Positions 37,734 to 37,999 of a DNA stretch of 37,999 nt are shown piece after piece. The stretch covers positions 1 to 37,999 of the forward strand of contig JAFEDG010000009.1 of the NCBI GenBank assembly GCA_018241745.1, read 5' to 3'. The notes under the pieces were generated by a model, which saw nothing but the letters and a program-made list of their open reading frames with translations, was not told the DNA's origin and ran no database searches. Numbering within the stretch: the stretch's first letter is position 1; each line of letters opens with the position of its first letter. Position numbers and translations under genes: made by a program. The stretch comes from Pseudomonadota bacterium (GTDB lineage: Bacteria > Pseudomonadota > Gammaproteobacteria > Burkholderiales > Casimicrobiaceae).

Positions 37734-37999
37734 ATGACGCCCTTCCTCCGCCGCGTCCTCACCCGCGCCGCGGCCGCGCTGCTCGCGGTCGCAGGCTGCA
37801 TCACGCTGGCGCACGCGGCATGGGAGCCCGGTACCGACGGGCTCGCGCCGATTCCGCCGTTTTCCGCCCGCGTCGTCGACCGCACCGGCACGCTGTCGGC
37901 GGCGCAGGCGTCGGCGCTGGAAGCCAAGCTCGCGGCGTTCACCGACAAGACCGGCGGCCAGCTCGCGGTGCTGATCGTGCCGTCGACGGCGCCGGAGCC
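37734..37999 (+). CDS. TPM-domain (YgcG family) exported protein, cut by the right edge
   Basis: Only the first 88 codons lie in the window. They encode a signal peptide (about 1-28, RRVLTRAAAALLAVAGCITLAHA) and the beginning of a TPM domain: FSARVVDRTGTLSAAQASALEAKLAAFTDKTGGQLAVLIVPSTAPE, which matches the V-D-x-x-x-L-s...L-x-x-f/l...G-x-q-i-x-V-x-I-v-p opening of the family. TPM proteins have a periplasmic domain and usually a C-terminal membrane helix and Gly/Ser tail. It follows lemA by 52 bp, the usual partner. Function unknown; roles in photosystem repair or envelope maintenance have been proposed for relatives. Confidence 0.88.
   Translation, partial: MTPFLRRVLTRAAAALLAVAGCITLAHAAWEPGTDGLAPIPPFSARVVDRTGTLSAAQASALEAKLAAFTDKTGGQLAVLIVPSTAPE

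Overview
The window looks like chromosomal core sequence of a very GC-rich betaproteobacterium, probably Burkholderiales-like. I infer this from third-position G/C bias in every gene and from the gene order obgE-proB next to rppH, trxA followed by rho, rnfB with nth and a DUF1841 gene, fdxA beside c-type cytochromes, and tsaB-rimI-UDG. No rRNA, phage, transposase or CRISPR array is visible. There is one tRNA, Ser(UGA).

Layout. 1-3778 (minus): RND efflux operon (MdtA-like adaptor, then an MdtB-like permease cut by the left edge). 3983-4978: HtrA-like serine protease. 5064-5612: rppH, facing proB across a REPIN-like inverted repeat that supplies the proB stop codon. 5667-9639 (minus): a GT39-like membrane glycosyltransferase, obgE and proB, joined by 4-base start/stop overlaps, behind rpmE and its terminator. 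10206-11976 (minus): trxA then rho. 12224-13316: fdxA and two coupled monoheme cytochromes. 13322-15966 (minus): rnfB, a TPR protein, nth and DUF1841, almost fully overlapped. 16137-19089: a LytS/LytTR-type two-component pair and a zinc-type CDF exporter.

19090-19490 is the most unusual part. Between the convergent CDF and corA genes lie two long hairpins with the same 33-nt loop (32/33 identical) but different stems. The stems differ at 9 of 28 positions, and every difference is compensated on the opposite arm. Each hairpin begins 23-25 nt after the stop codon of its neighbouring gene, in the same orientation relative to that gene.

19491-28457: corA (minus), pncB (plus), an amino-acid-type periplasmic binding protein and a DUF3011 protein (both minus), a lone GspE/PilB-type ATPase (plus), then YjgN plus M48 peptidase (minus), and a secreted protein of unknown function. 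28652-32456: BON-domain protein, TetR regulator divergent from a Cys-type sulfatase, two small exported unknowns and tRNA-Ser. 32669-37999: BI-1/YccA membrane protein with a clear terminator, rlmD divergent from tsaB-rimI-UDG around a perfect 12-bp dyad, then lemA and the start of a TPM-domain gene.

Most of the window is ordinary housekeeping. Translational coupling by ATGA/GTGA/TGATG overlaps is very common here. The candidates for something undescribed are the paired constant-loop/variable-stem hairpins, and secondarily the REPIN and several promoter dyads.
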